Shown here: positions 8,149-17,460 of the stretch, piece after piece
How positions within the stretch are numbered: position 1 is the stretch's first letter
Layout of the letters: the number at the start of each line of letters is the position of its first letter
From: Paenibacillus odorifer
Lineage (GTDB): Bacteria; Bacillota; Bacilli; Paenibacillales; Paenibacillaceae
Length of the DNA: 64,000 bases
Reading direction: 5' to 3'
Assembly (NCBI RefSeq): GCF_000758725.1
Contig: NZ_CP009428.1
Coordinates: 2,170,001 to 2,234,000, forward strand
Made by a program: the position numbers and the translations under genes
The notes under the pieces: generated by a model
Told to the model about the DNA's origin: nothing
Seen by the model: the letters and a program-made list of their open reading frames with translations, nothing else
The model's database searches: none

Positions 8149-9444
8149 ATGTTGAAACTAGAAAAATTCGATCTGCCAACAGAAGGCGAACAAATCACAA
8201 TTAAAGATGGTAAACTGCAGGTTCCTAATCATCCAATCATTCCTTTTATCGAGGGTGACGGCACAGGCCGTGATATTTGGAAGGCTTCCAAACGCGTACT
8301 TGATGCAGCAGTAACTAAAGCTTATGGCGGCACAAAGCAAATCGCTTGGTACGAAGTTTTTGCTGGCGAAAAAGCCTTCAATACATATGGCGAATGGCTG
8401 CCAAATGATACATTGGAGGCAATCCGTGAATATTTTGTAGCTATTAAAGGTCCGCTTACGACTCCAATCGGAGGCGGTATTCGTTCATTGAACGTAGCTT
8501 TGCGTCAAGAGTTGGATTTGTACGTATGTCTGCGTCCAGTTCGTTATTTCGAAGGGGTTCCTTCTCCTGTTAAACGTCCTGAGCTGGTGGATATGGTTAT
8601 TTTCCGTGAGAATACGGAGGATATTTATGCAGGGATTGAATATCAAGAAGGTTCTGCTGAAGTGAAGAAAGTCATCGAATTCCTGCAAAAAGAGATGGGA
8701 GTTAACAAAATCCGTTTCCCTGAAACTTCTGGTATTGGTATCAAACCAGTATCCTCCGAAGGTTCGAAACGTTTGGTGCGCGCTGCGATTGAATATGCGA
8801 TCAAACACGGACGCAAGAGCGTAACGCTTGTGCACAAAGGAAACATCATGAAGTTCACTGAAGGTGCCTTCAAAAACTGGGGTTATGAAGTTGCTGAGCA
8901 AGAGTTCGGAGGTAAGGTCTTCACTTGGAATCAATATGATGTGATTAAAGAACGTGAAGGTGAAGCTGCTGCCAATGCTGCTCAGAAGGATGCTGAAGCT
9001 GCAGGCAAAATCATCATCAAGGATGCCATTGCGGATATCGCATTGCAACAAGTTCTGACTCGTCCGACTGATTTTGATGTTATTGCTACCTTGAACCTGA
9101 ACGGGGACTACCTGTCTGACGCGCTTGCTGCGCAAATCGGCGGTATCGGTATCGCTCCTGGAGCGAACATTAACTATATTTCTGGACATGCGATTTTTGA
9201 AGCCACTCATGGCACCGCACCTAAATATGCGGACAAAGATGTTGTGAACCCTGGTTCCGTGATTCTGTCCGGTGTAATGTTGCTGGAGCATCTGGGCTGG
9301 CAGGAAGCAGCAGATCTGATTTATAAAGGTATGGAAACAGCTATTAATAACAAGACCGTGACTTATGACTTTGCCCGCCTGATGGAAGGCGCAACTGAAC
9401 TGAAATGCTCTGCATTTGCCGACGAGATTATTAATCACCTCTAA
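8149..9444 (+). CDS. icd: Isocitrate dehydrogenase (NADP+)
   Basis: It oxidatively decarboxylates isocitrate to 2-oxoglutarate with NADP+. The protein has 431 residues, close to the 423 of B. subtilis. Visible marks are [14 protein letters not shown] near the N-terminus, the substrate-binding [22 protein letters not shown], the metal/substrate segment [13 protein letters not shown], and the late [24 protein letters not shown] at 8149 follows AGGAGG with 11 bases between. It is the second gene of citZ-icd-mdh. The leader can fold over the ribosome binding site (see 8022-8136). Confidence 0.96.
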   Translation: MLKLEKFDLPTEGEQITIKDGKLQVPNHPIIPFIEGDGTGRDIWKASKRVLDAAVTKAYGGTKQIAWYEVFAGEKAFNTYGEWLPNDTLEAIREYFVAIKGPLTTPIGGGIRSLNVALRQELDLYVCLRPVRYFEGVPSPVKRPELVDMVIFRENTEDIYAGIEYQEGSAEVKKVIEFLQKEMGVNKIRFPETSGIGIKPVSSEGSKRLVRAAIEYAIKHGRKSVTLVHKGNIMKFTEGAFKNWGYEVAEQEFGGKVFTWNQYDVIKEREGEAAANAAQKDAEAAGKIIIKDAIADIALQQVLTRPTDFDVIATLNLNGDYLSDALAAQIGGIGIAPGANINYISGHAIFEATHGTAPKYADKDVVNPGSVILSGVMLLEHLGWQEAADLIYKGMETAINNKTVTYDFARLMEGATELKCSAFADEIINHL

Positions 9445-9522
9445 GAGACTGGCTCAACCAACTGAATATATTGAAGTTTAGCTAATACAAGCTATACCGA
9501 CACCGTTCTAGGAGGAGAATCC

Positions 9523-10464
9523 TTGGCAATCAAACGTTATAAAATTACAGTTGTAGGTGCCGGTTTTACTGGTGCTACTACAGCTCTTATGCTTGCTCAA
9601 AAGGAGCTTGGTGACGTTGTGCTGCTTGATATCCCACAAATGGAGAACACTACCAAGGGGAAGGCACTAGATATGCTGGAAGCAGGTCCTGTACAGAAAT
9701 TTGACAGTCAAATTACAGGAACCTCAAGCTATGAAGATGCTGCGGATTCAGATATTGTAATCATCACTGCAGGGATTGCCCGTAAACCTGGAATGAGTCG
9801 CGATGATCTCGTGAACACCAATGCAGGTATTGTGAAGTCGGTATGCGAGAACATAAAACGTGTAGCACCAGATTCCATTGTAATCATTCTGAGCAATCCA
9901 GTTGACGCTATGACCTATGCAGCATTTAATGCGCTGGGTTTTCCGAAGAGTCGCGTAATTGGACAATCCGGAGTGCTGGATACAGCCCGCTATAACACGT
10001 TTATTGCACAAGAGCTGAAGGTATCCGTTGAAGATGTACGTGGTTTCGTATTAGGCGGACATGGCGACGATATGGTACCCCTTGTAAGGTATTCCAGTGT
10101 CGGTGGCATTCCAATTGATACATTGATATCTGCGGAGCGTATTGATGAGATTGTGCAACGTACACGTGTGGGTGGCGGAGAGATTGTTAACCTCTTAGGA
10201 AATGGTAGTGCTTATTATGCACCAGCGGCTTCTTTAGTTCAGATGGCGGAAGCTATCTTGAAGGACAAAAAACGGATCATTCCGGTTATCGCCTTGCTCG
10301 AAGGAGAATATGGCTATGATAACCTGTTCATGGGTGTTCCGGCGTTACTTGGTGCCAATGGTATCGAGAAGATTTTTGAACTGGAGCTTACAGCTGAGGA
10401 AAAAGCGGCTTTGGATAAGTCTGCTGAGTCCGTGCGTAGCGTAACAGCTGTAATAACTGTATAG
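9523..10464 (+). CDS. mdh: Malate dehydrogenase
   Basis: It interconverts malate and oxaloacetate with NAD+ in the TCA cycle. At 313 residues it belongs to the LDH-like MDH group. The Rossmann [15 protein letters not shown] is at residues 12-26, followed by [18 protein letters not shown], the [13 protein letters not shown] segment and the catalytic [10 protein letters not shown]. Translation starts at TTG (9523) with AGGAGGA 6 bases upstream; no ATG lies in frame nearby. It is last in the TCA unit and is followed by a strong terminator. Confidence 0.95.
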   Translation: MAIKRYKITVVGAGFTGATTALMLAQKELGDVVLLDIPQMENTTKGKALDMLEAGPVQKFDSQITGTSSYEDAADSDIVIITAGIARKPGMSRDDLVNTNAGIVKSVCENIKRVAPDSIVIILSNPVDAMTYAAFNALGFPKSRVIGQSGVLDTARYNTFIAQELKVSVEDVRGFVLGGHGDDMVPLVRYSSVGGIPIDTLISAERIDEIVQRTRVGGGEIVNLLGNGSAYYAPAASLVQMAEAILKDKKRIIPVIALLEGEYGYDNLFMGVPALLGANGIEKIFELELTAEEKAALDKSAESVRSVTAVITV

Positions 10465-10483
10465 ATTGTGACAGAGGTATGAA

Positions 10484-10527
10484 GAAACCCCCATTTTGTT
10501 TACTTAAAATGGGGGTTTCCTTTTCTT
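10484..10527 (+). terminator. Intrinsic terminator of citZ-icd-mdh
   Basis: A perfect 14-base stem (10484-10497 with 10506-10519; GAAACCCCCATTTT) with an 8-base loop, followed by a T-rich tail. Confidence 0.92.
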
Positions 10528-10591
10528 CTTAAGCAATAATGGGTATAATTAAATGTAACTATTATCACAGTTAAATCGGAGGAGATATGTT

Positions 10592-11020
10592 ATGGATTGG
10601 AACGTTTTGTTTTTCTTACATATGATCGGAACCTTGGCACTTGGCTTCTACCTTGTGCTACCCTTCATTCTAGGACGTGCAGAGAAACTGTCGTCTGGGG
10701 CGAAAGAAGGAACTTTAAGTGCCGTAACCGGATTTAATCGTTTTGCGCAGTATGGATTGGTGATCCAACTCCTTACAGGCGGTTATATGATGACCAAAGG
10801 TGATTATTCAGTAGCGTGGATGATTATTGTTGTTGTGTTACTGCTAGCGATGTTTGCGCTTGGCGGTATTATGAGCAAGCCTTTGCGTCTTGCAGCAGCT
10901 GGAATTCGTGAGAACCGCGACGTTAGCGCAGAGACTGGCAAATTGCGCACACTTAGTGCACTGCTTACGGTGTCATTGCTATTGATGGTATTCTTCATGG
11001 TGTTTAACGACATAGTTTAA
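10592..11020 (+). CDS. Small four-helix membrane protein, unknown function
   Basis: A 142-residue, strongly hydrophobic protein with four predicted membrane segments (about residues 5-27, 50-66, 76-93 and 122-140). A basic loop SKPLRLAAAGIRENRD follows the third. It resembles small DUF2269-like or CopD-like integral membrane proteins in layout, but I do not recognise a specific family. GGAGGAG lies upstream of the ATG. It stands alone between two terminators. Confidence 0.75.
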   Translation: MDWNVLFFLHMIGTLALGFYLVLPFILGRAEKLSSGAKEGTLSAVTGFNRFAQYGLVIQLLTGGYMMTKGDYSVAWMIIVVVLLLAMFALGGIMSKPLRLAAAGIRENRDVSAETGKLRTLSALLTVSLLLMVFFMVFNDIV

Positions 11021-11035
11021 CTTACAGCGAATTAT

Positions 11036-11066
11036 ACCCGCCTCCGTAATGGAGAGCGGGTTTTTC
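11036..11066 (+). terminator. Intrinsic terminator after the 10592 gene
   Basis: ACCCGC-CTCC pairs with GGAG-GCGGGT (one bulge on each side), then TTTTT. Confidence 0.8.
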
Positions 11067-11096
11067 GTATGTTCCGGTGATTTATCTTCATAAACG

Positions 11097-12035
11097 TTAA
11101 TCCCTGATAGGATTAGTATAAGATTTCGGCCGGTAGTTTAAGGGAGAAACACCCGTCCATCGCTTGAATTGTCGGCTGAAGTGGCTCTGGGAAGCAAACC
11201 CGAGTTGTTCAGAAATCATCTGTATTTTTAAATCGGTATGAAGCAGTAAATGTTTTGACTTCTTTAATCTTAGGTTAGTTATGTACTGCCTAGGAGATAT
11301 CTTATACACCTTTGTAAACAACTTATGGCACTGCACCCGACTTAAGCAAAGCTGCTCAGCAATCAAATTAACCGTGAGCTCCGGTAAATGAATATTGGCT
11401 GCAATATATTTTTCGATCTGATGAGCAGTTTCCACCTCGTACAAAGAGTTTGCTTGTCTCGCTGTGTTGGAATTCTCTGAATTCGAGAGCTGTACATCAA
11501 TGAGTTCAGTCAAAATCATCAGAATGATCGCTTGCAAACGAAGCCTTTCTTTTACAAGGATCATTTCTTCAATTTCCTCGGGAAATCCAGTGGATGCCGT
11601 CCTGGCGAGAATATTGTTCTTAATAAATTCATCCAAATGTTCCAACTGGTGATTTAATCCCGAACGCTGCATTTGTTGGTTATTCCATTTCTGTACAGCC
11701 TGAGATTGAAACCATTCACGAAACTTTAAATCGTCAATATCGAAATGAAAGGAGAGGTAGATATAGTTGCTCAGGCCTGAATTAACTACATAATGACGTA
11801 AGCCAGGCGGAATGATTAACCAATCCCCTTTACCAAAGGCGATGGAGCTTCCTTCTACATATTGATGGGAGTTGCCATCGTAGCAATACAATAGTTCGAA
11901 GATTTTGTGATGATGATCAGGGTATGCCCACCCAGATTCTGCTACACGATAATGAACACCGATCAACTGCAGTGTACTTATAATGTTCGGAAAGCTGACT
12001 TTGTAAGCGATAGGAGTTCTCCTCCTTAGGATCAA
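11097..12035 (-). CDS. AraC family transcriptional regulator with N-terminal cupin domain
   Basis: About 310 residues. The N-terminal sensor domain is cupin-like (AYPDHHHKIFELLYCYDG and FGKGDWLIIPPGLRHYV). The C-terminal double helix-turn-helix of AraC type carries the second-helix signature IQMISEQLGFASQSHFSRQFKRWTGVSPLNYR. It is divergent from the CE12 esterase gene and probably controls it (inference from position). The start is uncertain. A TTG at 12035 is in frame but has no ribosome binding site. AAGGAGG lies seven codons further in, 9 bases before an in-frame ATC at 12011. Confidence 0.85.
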   Translation of the reverse strand: MILRRRTPIAYKVSFPNIISTLQLIGVHYRVAESGWAYPDHHHKIFELLYCYDGNSHQYVEGSSIAFGKGDWLIIPPGLRHYVVNSGLSNYIYLSFHFDIDDLKFREWFQSQAVQKWNNQQMQRSGLNHQLEHLDEFIKNNILARTASTGFPEEIEEMILVKERLRLQAIILMILTELIDVQLSNSENSNTARQANSLYEVETAHQIEKYIAANIHLPELTVNLIAEQLCLSRVQCHKLFTKVYKISPRQYITNLRLKKSKHLLLHTDLKIQMISEQLGFASQSHFSRQFKRWTGVSPLNYRPKSYTNPIRD

Positions 12036-12230
12036 TAGGGATGTTCTTAATTATATCAAGGATACCTATACATATGACCGTTTTGCAGTGTGAGCCGTTG
12101 ATCAATTCCAAGTTTTACGTTACAAAAGGTCAAAAAAAAGAATGAAATCATCATTTGAATCACTTTAGAGAAAAGGGATAATGGAGGAACCTAGGTAAGT
12201 ACTTCGAGAAACGGAAGGAAGTGTAATGAA

Positions 12231-14342
12231 GTGAGAAAGCTGTGTAGGGATATACTAATCTTATCTTCTTTACTTATGGCTTCATTGACTCTTACTCACG
12301 GTATAACAGAGGCAGCCCTTATTAAAGATGGGGTAGAGGGGCAACCTCCAATCCAAATTGCAAACGCATACAAGCTCAATTTTACAAACCAAGTTAAAAC
12401 AGGGTATCAATCCGTTAGGTATGATCCTAATCGCGGTGCGCAATTGTATGACTCATCATTAGGTTATGGTTTTGTCCAAGAGACCAACGCTTTACCCGCT
12501 AGAGAAGTGCATACCGATTCAATTACATCCGATGGAACAGGTTTTTTCATCACAGAATCTTATTTTTTTGCTGAACCTAAATCTGAAAAGGATAATTATA
12601 ATAACTACGGCATGGCGTTTCGAATGGATGCTTCCCCTGGAACCTACAACGTATATGTAAAAACGACTTCTGACGCAGAGGATGGGATCGTGTCAGTATC
12701 AGGAATGCAGACCAGCCGCTTGTTGAAAAGTGGACATTGGGACGCGGCAAAGCTTGTACCCGTCAAGCATACGGCTGTAGCCAAAGGGAAAGAGTGGACT
12801 TATACGTATGTAAACGGCCGTGACCATATAGATATTGAGATTGAACCGAACAAAGTGAACACAGCTGTGGGGATTGAGGAGATCATACTGGAACCGATTT
12901 TGCCACAGCATAGAGCAGCTGGAGCTCTTCCGAATTTATTTATACTTGGAGATTCCACGGTCAAGTCCTACACCTTCGACGAAGCGCCAATGAGTGGTTG
13001 GGGCCAGATTATTGGCAGTATGTTTAATCAACATAAAGTGAGTGTAACTAACTATTCCATGGGAGGACGCTCGTTTAAAAATGCCTATACAGAAGGTCGA
13101 CTTAACGACATTTTACTGAGTGGCAGCATTGGGGATTATGTGTTTATTCAATTCGGACACAATGATGAGAGTGCAGATGAGTTCAGACGTTACGGCAGAG
13201 GTTCGACTGAGGCAATGTATGAAAACTACCTTAAAGAAGTTTATCTCCCTGCGATCCAAGCCCGGGGCATGATACCGGTACTGGTAACGCCAATGTCCAG
13301 AATTAAAGGGAATGCAAGTCCGGGATATATCTATGAGAATTCTTTTAAATCAAGAAAGTTTGTAGATATTCTTAAACGGGTTGCAGATGAATCTGGAGTT
13401 ACACTTATTGACCTTAACTCGGAAAGTCTGAAATATTATAACGAGATCGGAGTAGAAGCGATAACAGCCCTCTTCATGTCAATTGAAGCCGGAGAAACGC
13501 CAGGCAAAACAAATGACGGAAGTTACGCTAACGGGCATCCTTCAAAGAAAATCGATGGGACTCATTTTAAAGAAGCGCTCGCCAAACAATTTTCGCGGAT
13601 GATTGTTACGGAGCTTGTAGAGAAAGGTGCTACTGGCGATTCTACTGCTGCCTCCATTACTGCTTATCTTAAAGGGAACGTTAAGCATGCGGCACTAACA
13701 GGCAACTGGGATAAGGTTTTTCCGGAAATAACTAATGATACGACGACCGGGGAAGCTGCTTATTACCGCAATCAAATTGAAAAATTAATCCAGCTGGGAG
13801 TAATGGGCAAAGACCGTCAAGGGAATTTTAAGCCAGATACGGAGATGACAGTTGCTGAATTCACACGCAGTATTTCTAAGTTAATGAAAGTGGAAAGATC
13901 AGATCTTGCCTATTATCCGAAAGGTAAGCTGTCACGTGAAACGATGGGTGCTATTCTCTATGATGTTTACCAAGTAAAGTTTGCTAATAAACCTAAGTAC
14001 ATGACTGATTATAACGGCACAGCAGTAGTGCCAGGAGATCCTGGTTATGATTTCAATCTGGATCCAGGAGCTAGAGGAGCGATGTACTATCCACTTGTAT
14101 CCTGGCAGCAGCTGGTTGATACGGCGGACATTTCTCCCTTTTTAATTTCAAAAGTGAAAAGTGCTTATGAATTAGGGCTTATTAGATCTGAAGTGGGGAT
14201 TGCTAGAGGTCAAATGGTCAATGGGACAGAACTAGAACCTAAAGCCATAGTGACCCGGGAGAAAGCAGCTAAGGCTCTTTATTTTATGTGGGTACTGGAA
14301 CATGAAGTGAATGCAGAAAATCATGTTTCTTCTTTGAAATAG
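12231..14342 (+). CDS. Secreted CE12-type (rhamnogalacturonan/pectin) acetylesterase with C-terminal SLH-like region
   Basis: A 703-residue exported protein, probably removing acetyl groups from pectic polysaccharides at the cell surface. A signal peptide covers about 1-28. A beta-sandwich, probably carbohydrate-binding region spans about 40-225. The SGNH esterase core runs from 234 to about 465, with GDST (Ser242), MGGRS (277-281), GHND (309-312) and DGTHF (Asp442, His445), in the order of family CE12. The tail holds two SLH-like segments: IEKLIQLGVMGKDRQGNFKP near 515-560, and one near 650-695 with YELGLIRSE and VTREKAAKAL. These would hold it in the cell wall. The GTG start has GGAAGG upstream. 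The AraC gene is divergent. Confidence 0.85.
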   Translation: MRKLCRDILILSSLLMASLTLTHGITEAALIKDGVEGQPPIQIANAYKLNFTNQVKTGYQSVRYDPNRGAQLYDSSLGYGFVQETNALPAREVHTDSITSDGTGFFITESYFFAEPKSEKDNYNNYGMAFRMDASPGTYNVYVKTTSDAEDGIVSVSGMQTSRLLKSGHWDAAKLVPVKHTAVAKGKEWTYTYVNGRDHIDIEIEPNKVNTAVGIEEIILEPILPQHRAAGALPNLFILGDSTVKSYTFDEAPMSGWGQIIGSMFNQHKVSVTNYSMGGRSFKNAYTEGRLNDILLSGSIGDYVFIQFGHNDESADEFRRYGRGSTEAMYENYLKEVYLPAIQARGMIPVLVTPMSRIKGNASPGYIYENSFKSRKFVDILKRVADESGVTLIDLNSESLKYYNEIGVEAITALFMSIEAGETPGKTNDGSYANGHPSKKIDGTHFKEALAKQFSRMIVTELVEKGATGDSTAASITAYLKGNVKHAALTGNWDKVFPEITNDTTTGEAAYYRNQIEKLIQLGVMGKDRQGNFKPDTEMTVAEFTRSISKLMKVERSDLAYYPKGKLSRETMGAILYDVYQVKFANKPKYMTDYNGTAVVPGDPGYDFNLDPGARGAMYYPLVSWQQLVDTADISPFLISKVKSAYELGLIRSEVGIARGQMVNGTELEPKAIVTREKAAKALYFMWVLEHEVNAENHVSSLK

Positions 14343-14358
14343 TTAGGGTGAACAATTC

Positions 14359-14388
14359 AAGGCACAGCAGCGGTGCTGTGCCTTTTTG
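14359..14388 (+). terminator. Intrinsic terminator after the CE12 gene
   Basis: AAGGCACAGCA (14359-14369) pairs with TGCTGTGCCTT (14374-14384), then T residues. The 190 bases from here to 14579 show no gene. Confidence 0.9.
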
Positions 14389-14578
14389 TATGCAGTGAAG
14401 TCCTCTCCACTTACAGCAGTTTACATCCACGGTTGTTTATTTCTACTTGCATTGTGGTAAGTAAGATTCGTAAAGCGATTTAAGAAAATGACAAACCCAG
14501 CGTATAAACGTGCATTGTTGTGCCATCCTAAGATGATCAGTTAACTATCAATTTGCTTAACGAGAGGAGATAGGGAAG

Positions 14579-15451
14579 ATGTCAGGCAATAATAAACAAG
14601 CTACAAAAACCTTACCCCCACAGGAGCAGCATCATCAGCCAGGGATTGAGAGTGAAATGACGCCGCTGCCCAAATACGAGCCGGCAAATTATAAAGCAGC
14701 AGGTAAACTGCAAGACAAGGCGGCGTTGATTACCGGTGGAGACAGCGGAATTGGGCGTGCAGTTGCTGTGCTTTTTGCTAAAGAAGGTGCTGATGTGGTC
14801 ATTTCATATCTTAATGAACACTCAGATGCAGAGGAAACTAAACGTCAGGTCGAGCAGGAAGGCCGCAAATGTATCCTAATTCCAGGTGATATCGGTGACG
14901 AGAAATTCTGTAAGGATCTTATTAAACAGACGGTAGAGGGCTTAGGAAAGCTTGATATTCTCATCAATAACGCGGCGGAGCAACATCCGCAAGCTAAGAT
15001 CGAGGATATTACTTCCGAGCAGCTAGAGCGTACTTTCCGTACGAATATATTTGCGATGTTCTATTTAACAAAAGCAGCTATGCCTCATTTAAAAGCAGGA
15101 TCTACAATTATAAATACAACTTCAATTACCGCTTATCGCGGAAGCCCGCAGCTGCTGGACTATTCATCAACTAAAGGAGCTATCCTGAGTTTCACACGAT
15201 CTTTGTCCACGAATCTGGCGGAGAAGGGCATACGGGTAAACGGTGTAGCACCAGGTCCAATCTGGACACCGCTAATTCCCTCTACCTTTGATGCGAAGCA
15301 GGTTAGCGAGTTTGGAGGCACGCAGCCTATGAAACGGCCTGGACAACCAGAGGAGCTGGCGCCAGCCTATGTATATCTTGCCTCTGACGATTCCAGTTAT
15401 GTGACTGGACAGGTTATTCATGTAAATGGTGGCGAGGTAGTAAACGGTTAG
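14579..15451 (+). CDS. SDR family oxidoreductase (YhxC/YdaD-like)
   Basis: A 290-residue short-chain dehydrogenase of the long-N-tail type, like the Bacillus general stress proteins YdaD, YhdF and YhxC. A polar 45-residue N-terminal extension with GIESEMTPLPKYEP precedes the Rossmann motif GGDSGIGRAVA (53-63). NNAA (130-133), a catalytic Ser in TTSITAYRGS, the YxxxK in YSSTKGA and the PGPIWTPLIPS segment follow. It probably reduces or oxidises an alcohol or carbonyl with NAD(P); the substrate is unknown. AGAGGAGATAGGG precedes the ATG. It is monocistronic. Confidence 0.92.
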   Translation: MSGNNKQATKTLPPQEQHHQPGIESEMTPLPKYEPANYKAAGKLQDKAALITGGDSGIGRAVAVLFAKEGADVVISYLNEHSDAEETKRQVEQEGRKCILIPGDIGDEKFCKDLIKQTVEGLGKLDILINNAAEQHPQAKIEDITSEQLERTFRTNIFAMFYLTKAAMPHLKAGSTIINTTSITAYRGSPQLLDYSSTKGAILSFTRSLSTNLAEKGIRVNGVAPGPIWTPLIPSTFDAKQVSEFGGTQPMKRPGQPEELAPAYVYLASDDSSYVTGQVIHVNGGEVVNG

Positions 15452-15546
15452 ATTAGTACAGCTAATGTGAATAAATGGGTGTATTTCAATAAAAAAATAT
15501 GTTACTATAAACCACGTTAGCATTTTAAAATTGTATATTTATGTCA

Positions 15547-15629
15547 CTAGGGGTGCCGATTGGCTGAGACGGAATGGATTTCCGGACCCTTTGAACCTGA
15601 TCTGGTTAAGACCAGCGTAGGGAAGTGGA
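15547..15629 (+). ncRNA. TPP riboswitch (THI element)
   Basis: The conserved parts are present in order: GGGGTGCC, GGCTGAGA, a variable stem-loop, then ACCCTTTGAACCTGATC, TGGTTA and GCGTAGGGAAGT. These match the thiamine pyrophosphate-sensing RNA. A terminator hairpin follows at 15683-15712, so TPP binding most likely stops transcription into tenI-thiS-thiG-thiH. Confidence 0.97.
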
Positions 15630-15682
15630 GAACGAATTTCTGTTGTCGGGCTATTTGTAGTACCGTCTATTTACAGATTCTG

Positions 15683-15712
15683 ACTGCCTTCCTTACGGGG
15701 GCAGTTTTTTTG
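15683..15712 (+). terminator. Riboswitch-controlled terminator
   Basis: ACTGCC (15683-15688) pairs with GGCAGT (15700-15705), followed by seven T. Its position 55 bases after the TPP aptamer fits an expression platform. Confidence 0.85.
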
Positions 15713-15755
15713 TTTTTTACTGACCTACAGGGAAGTGAGAGAGAGGAGATCGCGA

Positions 15756-16361
15756 GTGGTACAAGCTGAGATCCATCTAATATCAGACGGCAAGCAGCAG
15801 TTGAGACAATTTGTTGAACTGGCTGTCACGGTGCAGACATGGGTCGATTATATTCACTTAAGAGAGAAGCAATGTCCAGCACGCGAACTGCTCTCTGCGG
15901 CACAGGAGCTGTTGGCTGCCGGTATACCCGCTACCAAACTGATAATCAATGACCGGATCGATGTAGCATTGGCAGCTGGTGCCGCGGGTGTTCAGTTGGC
16001 TGGGCACAGTCTGAGCCCGGTTACAGCCCGGCGAATTGCACCTCAGCTTTGGCTGGGGAGATCGGTTCATTCTCCGGAAGAAGCGGCGAATGCTTCAGAG
16101 CAGGGAGCTGATTATTGCTTGTTTGGCCATGTATTTCCCTCGGCGAGCAAGCTAGGGCTGCCCGCACGTGGGTTAGAGCTGCTTGCAGAAACGGTGAAGA
16201 CTAGCTCTATTCCTGTAATTGCGATTGGCGGAATTGGTCCCGCTAATGCGGCGCAGATCATTAGGCAAGGTGCGGCAGGAGTTGCTGTGATGTCCGGTAT
16301 TTGCGGAGCGGATGATCCTTATGAGGCCGCCAAAGCTATTCATAAGGCGGTTCATTCATAG
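15756..16361 (+). CDS. tenI: Thiazole tautomerase TenI (ThiE-like)
   Basis: A TIM-barrel protein of the ThiE/TenI family, 201 residues from the GTG at 15756. That start is chosen because AGAGGAGA lies 6 bases upstream; a GTG at 15735 would include the binding site. Motifs are YIHLREK, KLIINDRIDVALAAGAAGVQL, FGHVFPSASKLGLPARG and IPVIAIGGI. The His in GHVF corresponds to the TenI catalytic His. The ThiE phosphate-binding pattern T-x-T-K is replaced by SASK, so TenI fits better than thiamine-phosphate synthase. TenI aromatises the thiazole produced by ThiG. It is first in the riboswitch operon. Confidence 0.82.
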   Translation: MVQAEIHLISDGKQQLRQFVELAVTVQTWVDYIHLREKQCPARELLSAAQELLAAGIPATKLIINDRIDVALAAGAAGVQLAGHSLSPVTARRIAPQLWLGRSVHSPEEAANASEQGADYCLFGHVFPSASKLGLPARGLELLAETVKTSSIPVIAIGGIGPANAAQIIRQGAAGVAVMSGICGADDPYEAAKAIHKAVHS

Positions 16362-16399
16362 CCGGGAGGTAAAAGCATGGGCGAAGGGGGGGATTCAGA

Positions 16400-16603
16400 A
16401 TGAAGCTGTTGATTAACGGGAAATCCGCAGAGTGTTCTGGTGGTATTCAAACTATAGCTGATTTGATCAGTCTTCCTGAGTGGTCGGGTCGTCTGATGAT
16501 CATTGAGCTGAATGGTGAAATTGTCAGTAAGGAGAATTATGAAAGTACTGCTCTGAGCGAGGATGATCGTTTGGAACTGGTGCACTTTGTTGGTGGGGGT
16601 TGA
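16400..16603 (+). CDS. thiS: Sulfur carrier protein ThiS
   Basis: A 67-residue ubiquitin-like sulfur carrier ending in Gly-Gly (HFVGGG); the C-terminal Gly becomes a thiocarboxylate and gives sulfur to ThiG. KLLINGKSAEC at the start and RLELVHFVGGG at the end are typical. A short frame with its own binding site, 16377-16403 (eight codons then TGA), overlaps the ThiS ATG and could couple translation. No thiF is found in the operon, so adenylation must be done by a protein encoded elsewhere. Confidence 0.92.
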   Translation: MKLLINGKSAECSGGIQTIADLISLPEWSGRLMIIELNGEIVSKENYESTALSEDDRLELVHFVGGG

Positions 16604-16658
16604 GATGGAGCGGTAAAGAATTTTGAGAAATTTATAAGAACCAAAGGGAGGTAATTTC

Positions 16659-17426
16659 ATGCATGACCCGTTACATATTGGCGGCATCGAATTAACCAGT
16701 AGATTATTTATCGGAACCGGAAAATATAGCCGGAATACGCTGATCCCCGAAGTGATTGCTAGCTCTGGTTCTCAGGTAATTACTGTAGCGCTTCGCCGAG
16801 TGGACCCGCAAGGTGGAGCAGAAAATATCATGAACCACATTCCCGGCCATATGACTCTTCTGCCTAATACCTCAGGAGCGCGCACAGCGGAAGAGGCAGT
16901 CCGTATTGCGAGATTAGCAAGAGCTGCGGGACTGGGGAACTGGGTCAAGATCGAAGTGATCAATGATCAGAAATACCTGCTTCCAGATAATCTGGAGACC
17001 ATACGAGCTACAGAGATTTTAGCAGCGGAGGGTTTTGTAGTATTGCCTTATATGAGTCCGGACCTTTCGGCTGCTTTACGTCTGAGAGATGCCGGTGCTG
17101 CTGCTGTGATGCCGCTTGGTGCGCCGATCGGGACGAATCGCGGCCTGCGCACCAAGGAGCTTGTGCGTATTCTTATTGAAGAAGTGAATTTGCCGATTAT
17201 TGTAGATGCCGGAATTGGCAAGCCCTCGGAAGCGGCGGAAGCAATGGAGATGGGGGCCGCTGCTGTTCTGCTTAATACGGCTATCGCAACGGCACGTAAT
17301 CCGCTCGTCATGGCGGAAGCGTTCCGCGAGGCGATATCCGCTGGCCGCAAAGCTTATTTGGCAGGACTCGGTCCTGTAGAAGAAGTTGCTTTTGCTTCGT
17401 CACCGTTGACTGGATTTCTGAACTGA
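16659..17426 (+). CDS. thiG: Thiazole synthase ThiG
   Basis: A TIM barrel that builds the thiazole ring from 1-deoxyxylulose 5-phosphate, dehydroglycine and ThiS thiocarboxylate. At 255 residues it has the expected length. Visible are [11 protein letters not shown], the [16 protein letters not shown] segment with the Schiff-base Lys, [14 protein letters not shown] and the phosphate-binding [27 protein letters not shown] sits at good spacing before the ATG. It lies between thiS and thiH. Confidence 0.96.
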   Translation: MHDPLHIGGIELTSRLFIGTGKYSRNTLIPEVIASSGSQVITVALRRVDPQGGAENIMNHIPGHMTLLPNTSGARTAEEAVRIARLARAAGLGNWVKIEVINDQKYLLPDNLETIRATEILAAEGFVVLPYMSPDLSAALRLRDAGAAAVMPLGAPIGTNRGLRTKELVRILIEEVNLPIIVDAGIGKPSEAAEAMEMGAAAVLLNTAIATARNPLVMAEAFREAISAGRKAYLAGLGPVEEVAFASSPLTGFLN

Positions 17427-17460
17427 ATTTGACAGGTTCACCAAAGGAGGGAGGATTAGC

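Noticed and set aside
8485..9438. 317-codon open frame antisense to icd
   Set aside because: Rich in Cys/His/Phe as expected from the reverse reading of a highly expressed gene; no domain, no binding site.
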